A stretch of DNA of 64,000 bases from VBAU01 sp036005185 (GTDB taxonomy: Bacteria > Bacteroidota > Bacteroidia > Chitinophagales > Chitinophagaceae), in NCBI GenBank assembly GCA_036005185.1, contig DASYQS010000046.1, positions 57,153 to 121,152 of the forward strand, in the 5' to 3' direction. Under the pieces are notes generated by a model, which saw nothing but the letters and a program-made list of their open reading frames with translations, did no database searches and was not told the origin of the DNA. The position numbers and the translations under genes were made by a program. The first letter of the stretch is position 1. Each line of letters opens with the position of its first letter. Positions 15,161 to 24,140 of this stretch are shown in pieces.

Positions 15161-16462
15161 TTAGTTCCCCGATTGTTTCTCGGGCAACCCTATAATAAAT
15201 GTGGAACCTTCATCAGGTTTACTCTCAGCAGCAATGAACCCATTATGTTTTTCAACTATTTTTCTGCAAATGGATAAACCTACTCCTGAACCCTGGAATT
15301 CATGATAGCTATGCAATCTTTTAAATACAATAAAAATTTCATCCTTGTATTTAGGATCAAACCCTATCCCATTATCCGTAACTCTGATCTTATAGTAGGT
15401 TTTTCCATTCATGATCTTGGCAGGAAGGCTTTTCTCAGTGCCGTTGATTTTTTCAGCTTCTATATGAATAACAGGATCAACCATTTTTTTTCTGAATTTG
15501 ATCGCATTACAAATGAGGTTATAAAATAGCTGCCTCATCAAACTAGGGACAGCCCAAATTACAGGAAGATCGTTTACTACGATTTTTGCATTGTTACGTT
15601 CAATTTCGATTTCCAGTTCGGCAATCACTTCTTTCACCAAAATATTGAGGTCAGTTTCCTTAAAATCAGATGAGCTCATTGACTGCCTTGAAAAGCTCAA
15701 CAGGTCATTGATGAGTAATTGCATTCGTTGAGAGGACTCAACGATCTTGTTAAAATATTTTTCCGTGTCCGTATCCAAATTCTCTTTCATCAAAATCTTA
15801 TCACTAAACACCATGATCTTGCGAAGAGGCTCTTGCAGATCGTGTGAGGCTACATAGGCAAAACGGTCTAATTCTTCATTCACTGCTTTTAAATGGGCGT
15901 TGTTCTGTACCAATTGCTCATTCAGCGATTTTATTTTTTGCTCAGAGGATTTTCTATCTTCAATTTCTTTTTGCAGGGATTTATTAGCAGCCAATAATCT
16001 TTTTTCGTGAAGAAGCAATTGCTGATTTTTCCGGTATAATTCCACAAATACCGAAACCTTCATTCTTAATACTTCCGGGTTTATCGGTTTATAAATGTAA
16101 TCAACACCGCCTGTTTTGTATCCTTTAAAAATATAATCTTCGTCGTAGCCAAATGCGGTTATAAATATGATCGGTATGCTTTTCAATTTGTCCCTTTCAT
16201 AAATTATAGTCGCTGTTTCAAAGCCGTTCAGGTCGGGCATTTGTACATCCATTAGGATGAGTGAAAAGTCTTGCTCCTTCAGTAAAACCTTTAAAGCTTC
16301 CCTGCCTGAGCTGGCTTTCACAATTGTGTAGTTATCCTTTTCAAAAATTGCTTCTATGGAATAGAGGTTATCTTCCCTGTCATCAACGAGAAGAATTTTG
16401 ATATCTGATTTTCGTAGCAAGTTTTGAGCAACTGCGGTCTTCATGTTAACGATCTTCTCCAT
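15161..16462 (-). CDS. Receiver-histidine kinase hybrid (REC-HisKA-HATPase)
   Basis: 433 residues, no membrane segment. The receiver domain (~18-140) has the acidic pair in LLVDDREDN, phospho-Asp in LILMDVQMPD and Lys in YIYKPI. A coiled coil follows (~140-200), then HisKA with the phospho-His in SHDLQEPLRKI and HATPase_c (NLICNAIKFRK, DNGIGFDPKYKDEIF, GSGVGLSICRKI). An N-terminal receiver feeding a kinase suggests it is switched by another kinase. The giant poly-HAMP kinase gene ends 6 bp upstream on the same strand and is the obvious partner and operon mate. Confidence 0.9.
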   Translation of the reverse strand: MEKIVNMKTAVAQNLLRKSDIKILLVDDREDNLYSIEAIFEKDNYTIVKASSGREALKVLLKEQDFSLILMDVQMPDLNGFETATIIYERDKLKSIPIIFITAFGYDEDYIFKGYKTGGVDYIYKPINPEVLRMKVSVFVELYRKNQQLLLHEKRLLAANKSLQKEIEDRKSSEQKIKSLNEQLVQNNAHLKAVNEELDRFAYVASHDLQEPLRKIMVFSDKILMKENLDTDTEKYFNKIVESSQRMQLLINDLLSFSRQSMSSSDFKETDLNILVKEVIAELEIEIERNNAKIVVNDLPVIWAVPSLMRQLFYNLICNAIKFRKKMVDPVIHIEAEKINGTEKSLPAKIMNGKTYYKIRVTDNGIGFDPKYKDEIFIVFKRLHSYHEFQGSGVGLSICRKIVEKHNGFIAAESKPDEGSTFIIGLPEKQSGN

Positions 16463-16468
16463 GCTGTT

Positions 16469-19400
16469 TTATTTATATAGCCAGACTCTCATTAAGGATA
16501 GCAGCTGATCAATTTTTAGCGGCTTAGTAATATAATCCGATGCACCGGCCTCAATACATTTTTCCCTGTCACCTTTCATGGCCTTAGCAGTAACCGCAAT
16601 AATTGGCAATGCCGTATTCTTATGCTCCCTTCTTATTTTTTGTGTTGTTTCATAGCCATCCATCTCTGGCATCATGATGTCCATAAGCACCATATCAATA
16701 TCACCATTTTCATTGAGAATATTCATTGCTTCCTGCCCGCTCTCTGCTGTTATGGTTTGAATATTATATTTTTCAAACGCCGTTGTCAAGGCAAAAAGAT
16801 TGCGCACATCATCGTCAACTACTAATACTTTTTTATTTGCTAATACATCATTCTTTGCTCGAAGATTTTCTATAAATTTTCGTTTCTCCGGCAATAGATC
16901 TTTATGATTTAAGTGAAGCAGCATCACTGTTTCTTCAAGTAAAAGATCAAGTGAATTTACATCTTTGAGCAATATACGGTTGGCATGTTGTTTCAGTTTC
17001 ATCCTTTCTCTTGGTGCAAAATCTTTAGCAGAATAAACGATCACAGGCGTCATCTGCATTTTTTTAATCGTACTAATTTCTGTCACAAATTTAAGACCGT
17101 CAATATCCGGCAGCATAAAGTCCACGATGATGCCATCATATTCATTTTCTTTGATAAGATCGAGTGCTTTCAGACCTGAATCTGTGATCTCAATATTTAT
17201 TAATTCACCATTATCAAGAATTTTAGCTACTTGTGACGAATCTAATTCATTGTCTTCAACGATTAGCAATTTTTTTGTCTTTCGATTATTATACTGAACA
17301 ATGTCTGTGAACAGTATATTTAGCGCTTCAGAACTTAATGGCTTCAAATGAAAACTTCTTGCGCCGCGTTGCATAGCCAGTAAATAGTTTTCTTCACCGG
17401 AGATCAGGTGCACAGGAATATGCCTGAAATTGACATCATTTTTAAACAGATCGAGTATTCTCCATCCACTTGCATCAGGCAATTTCACATCCAGTGTAAT
17501 AGCGATCGGGTTGTATTTATTGGTAAGATCAAAGACTTCGCCGAAGTTGGTTGCTACCACCGCTTTTAGATCCATTTCGTGAGCCCTCTCCAACATGATC
17601 TTTCCAAAATTGATATCATCCTCCACGATCAGAACAACTTTATCGGTACTGATAATATTATTTCTGTCATCGCCTACTTCATTAATGATCTCGCTTAAAA
17701 CATCAAGGTCGTCACTTACTTTTACTGTAGGCACAGATTGTAAACTGACATCATCAGTATTGCTCAAACTTTCAGCCAGTTTATATTCACTCACTTTACG
17801 GCTGCTTGGTTTTTCCCTTCTTGTTGTAATGGCAGGGTTGTATTCGATCGGCAGGAATAAAGTAAATGCACTTCCGGTACCTACTTCACTTGATAGTTCA
17901 ATAGATCCACCTAGCAGGTCAGCTAAACCGCGGCTGATAGAAAGTCCCAAACCAGTGCCTCCATATTTGCGGCTGGTTGACCCTTCTGCCTGTTGGAAGG
18001 CCTCGAAAATGATATTCTGCTTGTCCTTGGGAATGCCAATACCAGTATCCCTTATTTCAAATGCAACAACACGTTTTGCGTTATCTAAATTTGGGTTTCT
18101 CTGCTTCCAATTGCGATTGGCTTCATAAATGTGCAACTTGACTTCTCCTTTTTCCGTAAACTTAAATGCGTTTGAAAGAAGGTTTTTGAGAATTTGATTG
18201 AGGCGTTGTGCATCAGTTTCAAGATTGTCAGGCAGTTTCTCATCCAAATCAATACTGAAACGTAAACTCTTGCTTTCAGATACATGCTTGAATGTAGTTT
18301 GAACAAAGGCTGTGATCTCATGGAAGCGCAGATTAACGAAGTCAGTTGAAATATATCCTGATTCGATTTTAGAAAGATCAAGAATATCGTTGATCAATTG
18401 TATCAGATCGTCTCCGCAGCTATGGATTGTCTTTGCATAGCTTACTTGCTTATCCGTAAGATTGCCATCCATGTTTTCATAGAGTTGTTGAGCAAGAATC
18501 AGCAGCGAATTCAATGGTGTACGCAACTCATGTGACATGTTTGCGAGAAACTCCGATTTATATTTTGATGTTAACTGCAACTGCTCGGCTTTTTCTTCGA
18601 GAGACCTTCTTGCCTCTTCTACCTCTTTGTTCTTGGCCTCCACCTCTTCTTTCTGTTTCACAAGCAAGTGTGCTTTATCCTGCAATTCTTCATTGGCTCT
18701 TCTTAATTCCTCAGTGAGCGATTGCGATTGTTCAAGCAAGCCTTCTGTTCTCGAGTTGGCTTCAATCGTATTCAATACAATGCCGATACTTTCAGTTAAC
18801 TGACTAAGAAAGTCAAGGTGAGTTTCACTGAAATTATCAAAAGAGGCCAGCTCAATAACGGCTTTAATTTCCTTTTCAAAGAGCACTGGCAGAACAATGA
18901 GGTTTGCAGGTGAAGCCTTGCCCAGTCCTGACCCGATCTTGATATAGTTTTTTGGAATGTTCGACAAAAGGATACGTCTTTTTTCCAAAGCACATTGACC
19001 AACCAACCCTTCTCCCAATGAAAATTCCTTTTCCTTTTTTACTTCTTCACCATAAGCATAGGCTGCAAATAATTTTAATTTATGCTGGGCTGAATTTTCG
19101 CCTTGCTCAAGGATATAAAACATGCCTTTTTGAGCATTCACAACCTGCGCCAGTTCGGAAAGAATTCGGTGCGTAACTGTATTCAGATCCTTTTGGCCTT
19201 GCAGCATTTGAGTAAATTTGGCAAGGTTTGATTTTAGCCAGTCCTGCTCCTGGTTACGAAGCGTTGTTTCCTTCAAGTTGGCGATCATTTGATTAATTGT
19301 GTCTTTCAATTCTTCCACTTCGCCTTTTGCCTCAACGCGGATCATTTGAGTAAGATCACCTTTTGTTACTGCTGATGCCACTTCAGAAATGGCACGTACC

Positions 19401-22400
19401 TGAGTAGTGAGGTTTTCAGCAAGCTGGTTTACATTCTCAGTAAGGTTTTTCCAGATACCTGAGGCACCTGGCACACTAGCCTGACCGCCCAATCTTCCTT
19501 CTACACCCACTTCACGGGCCACTGTAGTTACCTGATCAGCAAATACGGCAAGCGTGTCAATCATTTCATTAATGGTTTCCGTTAGCTGGGCTACTTCACC
19601 ACGCGATACAATGGAAAGTTTTTGTTTCAGATTACCTGTTGCCACCGCGGTAACCACTTTTGCAATTCCCCTCACCTGGTTTGTTAGGTTTGAAGCCATC
19701 ATGTTCACTGAGTCGGTCAAATCTTTCCAAGTACCAGCAACACCTTGCACCTCAGCTTGACCTCCAAGTTTTCCTTCAGTACCCACTTCACGGGCTACCC
19801 TTGTTACTTCAAATGCAAACGAGTTTAGCTGATCCACCATCGTGTTAATGGTATTCTTCAAATCAAGAATTTCTCCCTTCACATCAATAGTTACTTTCTT
19901 TGTCAAGTCACCAGAAGCAACTGCTTTTGTAACCTCGGCAATATTTCTTACTTGCGATGTAAGGTTACCTGTCATTTGGTTCACTGAGTCAGTCAAATCT
20001 TTCCATGTACCTGCAACGCCTGGCACAAATGCTTGTCCTCCCAATTTTCCATCGGTACCTACTTCACGTGCTACCCTTGTTACTTCAGAAGCAAATGCAC
20101 GCAACTGGTCCACCATCGTATTCAGCGTTTCTTTCAATTGCAAAATTTCTCCACGTACATCCACTGTAATTTTTTTACTCATGTCCCCATTTGCAACAGC
20201 AATGGCAACCTCAGCAATGTTGCGCACCTGCGCAGTAAGGTTCCCCGCCATTTGGTTCACTGAGTCTGTCAAGTCCTTCCATGTACCACCAACACCGGGC
20301 ACGTGCGCCTGACCTCCAAGTTTTCCTTCAGTACCCACTTCACGGGCCACCCTTGTTACTTCAGATGCAAATGCACGCAATTGTTCCACCATCGTGTTGA
20401 TGGTATTTTTCAATTCAAGAATTTCTCCTTTTACATCCACTTCAATTTTTCTTGAAAGGTCGCCATTGGCAACAGCCGTTGTTACTTCCGCAATATTTCT
20501 TACCTGCGATGTAAGATTGGAGGCCATTTTATTTACAGAGTCAGTAAGATCTTTCCATAGGCCCTCCACACCGGGTACATCGGCTTGTCCACCAAGTTTA
20601 CCTTCCGAACCTACTTCGCGTGCTACGCGGAATACTTCCGAACCAAATGAATTCAATTGGTCCACCATCGTGTTGATGGTATTTTTTAATTCCAGAATTT
20701 CTCCTTTTACATCCACCGTAATTTTTTTCGATAGATCGCCTCGTGCAATAGCTGTTGAAACCTCTGCGATATTTCTTACTTGGCCAGTGAGGTTTGAAGC
20801 CATCTGATTCACCGAATCAGTGAGGTCTTTCCAAGTACCGCCCACACCTTGCACTTTTGCTTGCCCTCCAAGTTTCCCTTCCGTACCTACTTCAAGTGCC
20901 ACACGAGTTACCTCCGATGCAAAAGAGTTCAATTGGTCAACCATCGTGTTGATGGTGTTTTTCAATTCAAGAATTTCTCCCTCTACGTTTACTGTAATTT
21001 TTTTGGAAAGGTCACCATTCGCAACGGCTGTTGTTACTTCTGCAATGTTTCTTACCTGTGCTGTAAGATTTGATGCCATTTGGTTCACCGATTCAGTAAG
21101 GTCTTTCCAAGTACCACCCACATCTTGCACTTTTGCTTGCCCTCCAAGTTTTCCTTCCGTACCCACTTCAAGCGCCACACGAGTTACCTCTGATGCAAAG
21201 GAGTTCAATTGGTCAACCATCGTGTTGATGGTGTTTTTTAATTCGAGGATCTCACCCTTTACGTCCACTGTAATTTTTCTTGAAAGGTCACCTCTTGCCA
21301 CAGCTGTCGTTACCTCCGCAATATTTCTCACCTGACCGGTAAGATTCGATGCCATTTGATTTACCGAATCTGTAAGATCTTTCCACACGCCACCAACTCC
21401 TTTTACTGTTGCCTGCCCACCCAACTTTCCTTCACTGCCCACTTCTCTTGCTACGCGGGTAACTTCGGCAGAGAATGAATTCAATTGATCCACCATCGTG
21501 TTGATGGTATTTTTCAGTTCAAGGATCTCACCTTTTACATCCACGGTAATTTTCCGTGACAAGTCGCCACGAGCAACCGCAGTCGTTACTTCCGCGATAT
21601 TTCTTACCTGTCCTGTAAGGTTCGAAGCCATTTGATTTACTGAATCAGTAAGGTCCTTCCATGTACCCGCTACACCTTTTACTTCTGCCTGACCTCCCAG
21701 CTTACCATCAGTACCCACCTCTCTTGCCACACGGGTTACTTCTGAAGAAAAAGAATTTAATTGATCCACCATGGTATTGATCGTATTCTTCAGTTCCAGA
21801 ATTTCTCCCTGCACATCCACCGTAATTTTTTTGGAGAGGTCGCCTTTTGCAACAGCAGTAGTTACCTCAGCAATGTTTCTTACCTGCGCAGTAAGGTTAC
21901 CTGCCATCTGGTTTACGGAATCAGTTAAATCTTTCCACACGCCAGCTACACCTTTTACTTTTGCTTGCCCGCCAAGCTTACCTTCAGAGCCTACCTCACG
22001 TGCAACCCTGGTTACTTCCATGGAGAAAAGATTCAACTGCTTCACCATGTCGTTTACTTCTTTTGCAATTTTTGCAAACTCGCCTTGTAAAACGTGATCT
22101 CCAATTTTTAATGGCATTTCCTGCGACAAATTTCCTTTTGCCACAGAACTAATAACGTGTGCAATTTCGATAGTAGGATATACAAGGTCTGAGATCAAAC
22201 TATTGATTGAATCGGCTCCGGCGCTCCAAGATCCTCTTGCATATCGAGGTAATACTACACGGTGATTTAACCTCCCGTGTTTGCCAATTGTATTTCTTGC
22301 TACAGTTAATTCTTCTACCAAAATTTCGTTGAGAGAAATAATATCATTTAACGTGTCGCAAATTTTACCAGCGATTCCTGCTTTATCAACAGGCATACGC

Positions 22401-22633
22401 ACATTGAAGTTTCCATTTCTTACTTCAGCCAATAGCTTCAACAGCACATGAGTATCCAGTTCATGATCAAAACCATTGGATGAAGCTTTGTTTTTGTGTT
22501 TACCGTTTCTGCCGTTTGGCTGATTGACCGAGCCAGTTAGACGGGATTTTTTTTCAGTTGGTACCTGAATTAAATCGGCAGCAATACTAATAGGGGCTTG
22601 AGACTTGGTAGAAGTCTTGGCTTTTTTTTTCAT
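16469..22633 (-). CDS. Giant poly-HAMP hybrid histidine kinase with three receivers
   Basis: 2054 residues, no membrane helix, basic low-complexity N-terminus. Domain order: degenerate HAMP units (~66-248), then ten consecutive units of 92 residues starting VRNIAEV (eight times), VRGIAKV and VRAISEV (~249-1110), a GAF-like domain (~1150-1310), a coiled coil, HisKA (~1360-1430, His in NMSHELRTPLN), HATPase_c (~1470-1600, DTGIGIPKDKQN, GTGLGLSIS) and three receivers (~1664-1775, ~1783-1900, ~1931-2050), each with acidic pocket and phospho-Asp (LDVKLPD, VDFMLPD, MDIMMPE). This is the poly-HAMP design of fungal group III kinases and related bacterial proteins. It presumably senses a cytoplasmic or stress signal through HAMP conformational relay; the ligand is unknown. 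Confidence 0.92.
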   Translation of the reverse strand: MKKKAKTSTKSQAPISIAADLIQVPTEKKSRLTGSVNQPNGRNGKHKNKASSNGFDHELDTHVLLKLLAEVRNGNFNVRMPVDKAGIAGKICDTLNDIISLNEILVEELTVARNTIGKHGRLNHRVVLPRYARGSWSAGADSINSLISDLVYPTIEIAHVISSVAKGNLSQEMPLKIGDHVLQGEFAKIAKEVNDMVKQLNLFSMEVTRVAREVGSEGKLGGQAKVKGVAGVWKDLTDSVNQMAGNLTAQVRNIAEVTTAVAKGDLSKKITVDVQGEILELKNTINTMVDQLNSFSSEVTRVAREVGTDGKLGGQAEVKGVAGTWKDLTDSVNQMASNLTGQVRNIAEVTTAVARGDLSRKITVDVKGEILELKNTINTMVDQLNSFSAEVTRVAREVGSEGKLGGQATVKGVGGVWKDLTDSVNQMASNLTGQVRNIAEVTTAVARGDLSRKITVDVKGEILELKNTINTMVDQLNSFASEVTRVALEVGTEGKLGGQAKVQDVGGTWKDLTESVNQMASNLTAQVRNIAEVTTAVANGDLSKKITVNVEGEILELKNTINTMVDQLNSFASEVTRVALEVGTEGKLGGQAKVQGVGGTWKDLTDSVNQMASNLTGQVRNIAEVSTAIARGDLSKKITVDVKGEILELKNTINTMVDQLNSFGSEVFRVAREVGSEGKLGGQADVPGVEGLWKDLTDSVNKMASNLTSQVRNIAEVTTAVANGDLSRKIEVDVKGEILELKNTINTMVEQLRAFASEVTRVAREVGTEGKLGGQAHVPGVGGTWKDLTDSVNQMAGNLTAQVRNIAEVAIAVANGDMSKKITVDVRGEILQLKETLNTMVDQLRAFASEVTRVAREVGTDGKLGGQAFVPGVAGTWKDLTDSVNQMTGNLTSQVRNIAEVTKAVASGDLTKKVTIDVKGEILDLKNTINTMVDQLNSFAFEVTRVAREVGTEGKLGGQAEVQGVAGTWKDLTDSVNMMASNLTNQVRGIAKVVTAVATGNLKQKLSIVSRGEVAQLTETINEMIDTLAVFADQVTTVAREVGVEGRLGGQASVPGASGIWKNLTENVNQLAENLTTQVRAISEVASAVTKGDLTQMIRVEAKGEVEELKDTINQMIANLKETTLRNQEQDWLKSNLAKFTQMLQGQKDLNTVTHRILSELAQVVNAQKGMFYILEQGENSAQHKLKLFAAYAYGEEVKKEKEFSLGEGLVGQCALEKRRILLSNIPKNYIKIGSGLGKASPANLIVLPVLFEKEIKAVIELASFDNFSETHLDFLSQLTESIGIVLNTIEANSRTEGLLEQSQSLTEELRRANEELQDKAHLLVKQKEEVEAKNKEVEEARRSLEEKAEQLQLTSKYKSEFLANMSHELRTPLNSLLILAQQLYENMDGNLTDKQVSYAKTIHSCGDDLIQLINDILDLSKIESGYISTDFVNLRFHEITAFVQTTFKHVSESKSLRFSIDLDEKLPDNLETDAQRLNQILKNLLSNAFKFTEKGEVKLHIYEANRNWKQRNPNLDNAKRVVAFEIRDTGIGIPKDKQNIIFEAFQQAEGSTSRKYGGTGLGLSISRGLADLLGGSIELSSEVGTGSAFTLFLPIEYNPAITTRREKPSSRKVSEYKLAESLSNTDDVSLQSVPTVKVSDDLDVLSEIINEVGDDRNNIISTDKVVLIVEDDINFGKIMLERAHEMDLKAVVATNFGEVFDLTNKYNPIAITLDVKLPDASGWRILDLFKNDVNFRHIPVHLISGEENYLLAMQRGARSFHLKPLSSEALNILFTDIVQYNNRKTKKLLIVEDNELDSSQVAKILDNGELINIEITDSGLKALDLIKENEYDGIIVDFMLPDIDGLKFVTEISTIKKMQMTPVIVYSAKDFAPRERMKLKQHANRILLKDVNSLDLLLEETVMLLHLNHKDLLPEKRKFIENLRAKNDVLANKKVLVVDDDVRNLFALTTAFEKYNIQTITAESGQEAMNILNENGDIDMVLMDIMMPEMDGYETTQKIRREHKNTALPIIAVTAKAMKGDREKCIEAGASDYITKPLKIDQLLSLMRVWLYK
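19340..21980. repeat. Tandem 276-bp coding repeats (HAMP units)
   Basis: A near-identical block recurs at exactly 276-bp intervals inside the poly-HAMP gene. For example, the CACCATCGTGTTGATGGT-like string lies at about 20390, 20666, 20942, 21218, 21494 and 21770. The high DNA similarity between neighbouring units, down to shared silent sites, points to recent duplication or ongoing gene conversion, and makes this stretch prone to gain or loss of units and to assembly collapse. Confidence 0.9.
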
Positions 22634-22788
22634 TTTATACTGATTAAGGACGTGTCAAAAAAATTTATGGAAAACTTTATGTTTATCAGTCGCATTTAAT
22701 TTATATATAATGTAATGTGAGGATTGAATGATTCCGGGCTTGTAAAACACAGAAATGCCTACCTTAGTTACCATTATACGTAAAATTT

Positions 22789-23223
22789 GTGCCATACCAC
22801 CAAACTGAAGAAAAAATAACTTCACAATCTTCTGACTCAAAATTAATACTGCTTGGTGAGGATGATTTAGACGATGAAGAGCTTTTGAAAGAATTGTTTT
22901 ATAAGGTTGACAATTCTTTTTCGTTGAGGTTTTTAAATAATGGCAAGCAGGTCATTGATCATCTCAATATTACATCCGCTAATCATTTGCCATGCCTGAT
23001 TATATTGGATTATAATATGCCGGAATTGAATGGGGCCGAAATCTTAAAAGAGTTAAAAAAAGATTCCCGGTATGCCGGTATACCCAAAATTATATGGAGC
23101 ACTTCGCAAACTGATACCTATAGAAAAAAATGCCTTGAATCAGGGGCCGATGATTATATTATCAAGCCCTCCAAAGTAAATGAGCTGATCGAAACAATAC
23201 GATACATGCTTTCTTTTTGCTAA
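22789..23223 (+). CDS. Single-domain response regulator (CheY/Rcp1-like)
   Basis: 144 residues, one receiver only: acidic pair in LLGEDDLDDEE, phospho-Asp in LIILDYNMPELNG, Thr/Ser in IIWSTSQ and Lys in YIIKPS. The extended 'DDLDDEELLKE' opening is typical of Rcp1-like receivers that pair with phytochrome-type kinases. The frame starts at GTG 22789 with no ATG before the domain. A TAAAATTTG string directly over the start looks like a -7 box, so the true start could lie slightly downstream at a non-ATG codon. It lacks an output domain and probably relays phosphate to or from the flanking kinases. Confidence 0.85.
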   Translation: MPYHQTEEKITSQSSDSKLILLGEDDLDDEELLKELFYKVDNSFSLRFLNNGKQVIDHLNITSANHLPCLIILDYNMPELNGAEILKELKKDSRYAGIPKIIWSTSQTDTYRKKCLESGADDYIIKPSKVNELIETIRYMLSFC

Positions 23224-23260
23224 AGAGTGGAAAATTTTCTACACTCTTTCACATTTTGTA
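23222..23260 (+). terminator. Hairpin behind the lone receiver gene
   Basis: AAAGAGTG (23222-23229) pairs with CACTCTTT (23242-23249), extended by an inner GAAAA/TTTTC stem. The left arm overlaps the stop codon. Only a weak T-rich tail follows (CACATTTTG), so it may end transcription or stabilise the mRNA end. Confidence 0.5.
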
Positions 23261-23370
23261 ACTAGTAGCAAATGATTAGAAGCTCTAATTCTAATATTTT
23301 TCCTAAAGTTAGATTGTTAATTCATTAACGTGTCGCTTATTGAAAATTGGCTATTGTTTATTTTAGCTGT

Positions 23371-24135
23371 ATGGATAAAGAAGAAAATATTAAAGAATCA
23401 AATCCTAAAATAAAATTCAGCGAAGAGCAATTTTCTGATTTTGTAGAAGCAGCTGCTCATGATTTGCAGGCCCCTCTTCGAAAATTGTCTGTATTGATTG
23501 AAAGAGTTTTTACCAAAAATGAAGGCCAGTTTGATGATGATGCGAAACAATACATTAATAGGATAGAAACTTGCATTGATGAAATGCGATCTTTGATTGA
23601 TGGCCTGATGGAGTTAACAAAAGTGGATACAGTAACAACTGTAAATACATCTTGTGATCTTAATGTAATTGTAAGCCAAACGCTTGAATCAATCCGTGAG
23701 GAAATAGAAGAGAAACATGTTTTGATTCAGATCGATTCTCTGCCGGTGGTTCAAGGCAATACTGTTCAGTACAAACAATTATTTAAGAACCTTTTTGAAA
23801 ATGCCATTAAGTTTGGTAAAAAAGATAGTGAGCGTAAAATTGAGATAACAGCAGGCTTGGCAACTATGGAAGAGAAAACTCAGTTTGATCTGGTGAAAGA
23901 TAAAAAATATCATAAAATTGAGATCATTGATAATGGTATTGGTTTTAAACAGGCCTTGGCTGAAAAAATATTTGAACCTTTTGTCCGGTTGTTTCCCAAG
24001 TCGCAATACAAAGGCAATGGGCTTGGTCTTTTTATATGTAAAAAAATTGTTTTTAATCACCATGGAATTATTTATGCGAAGGGAGATGAGAAAATAGGTT
24101 CGCGATTTGTATTAATTTTACCTGAAACTCCCTAG
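23371..24135 (+). CDS. Cytoplasmic histidine kinase without sensor domain
   Basis: 254 residues: a short acidic N-terminus, HisKA with phospho-His in AAAHDLQAPLRKLS (~30-95) and HATPase_c (NLFENAIKFGK, DNGIGFKQALAEKIF, GNGLGLFICKKI). The HDLQAPLRK form is that of phytochrome-like and Rcp1-partnered kinases. It has neither a sensor nor a membrane segment, so input must come from partners. ATG 23371 is used; the longer frame begins with TTG 24 bp earlier. It is 5 bp upstream of the next kinase gene and probably co-transcribed with it and perhaps with the receiver. Confidence 0.9.
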   Translation: MDKEENIKESNPKIKFSEEQFSDFVEAAAHDLQAPLRKLSVLIERVFTKNEGQFDDDAKQYINRIETCIDEMRSLIDGLMELTKVDTVTTVNTSCDLNVIVSQTLESIREEIEEKHVLIQIDSLPVVQGNTVQYKQLFKNLFENAIKFGKKDSERKIEITAGLATMEEKTQFDLVKDKKYHKIEIIDNGIGFKQALAEKIFEPFVRLFPKSQYKGNGLGLFICKKIVFNHHGIIYAKGDEKIGSRFVLILPETP

Positions 24136-24140
24136 CCATA

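Noticed and set aside
19842..21335. Long plus-strand frames (156, 137 and 171 codons) opposite the poly-HAMP gene
   Set aside because: Antisense artefacts of the 276-bp coding repeat: the same reverse frame stays open in each unit.
19340..21980. CRISPR-like regular repeats
   Set aside because: The 276-bp period is a coding repeat of HAMP units in one open frame, without short repeats and unique spacers.
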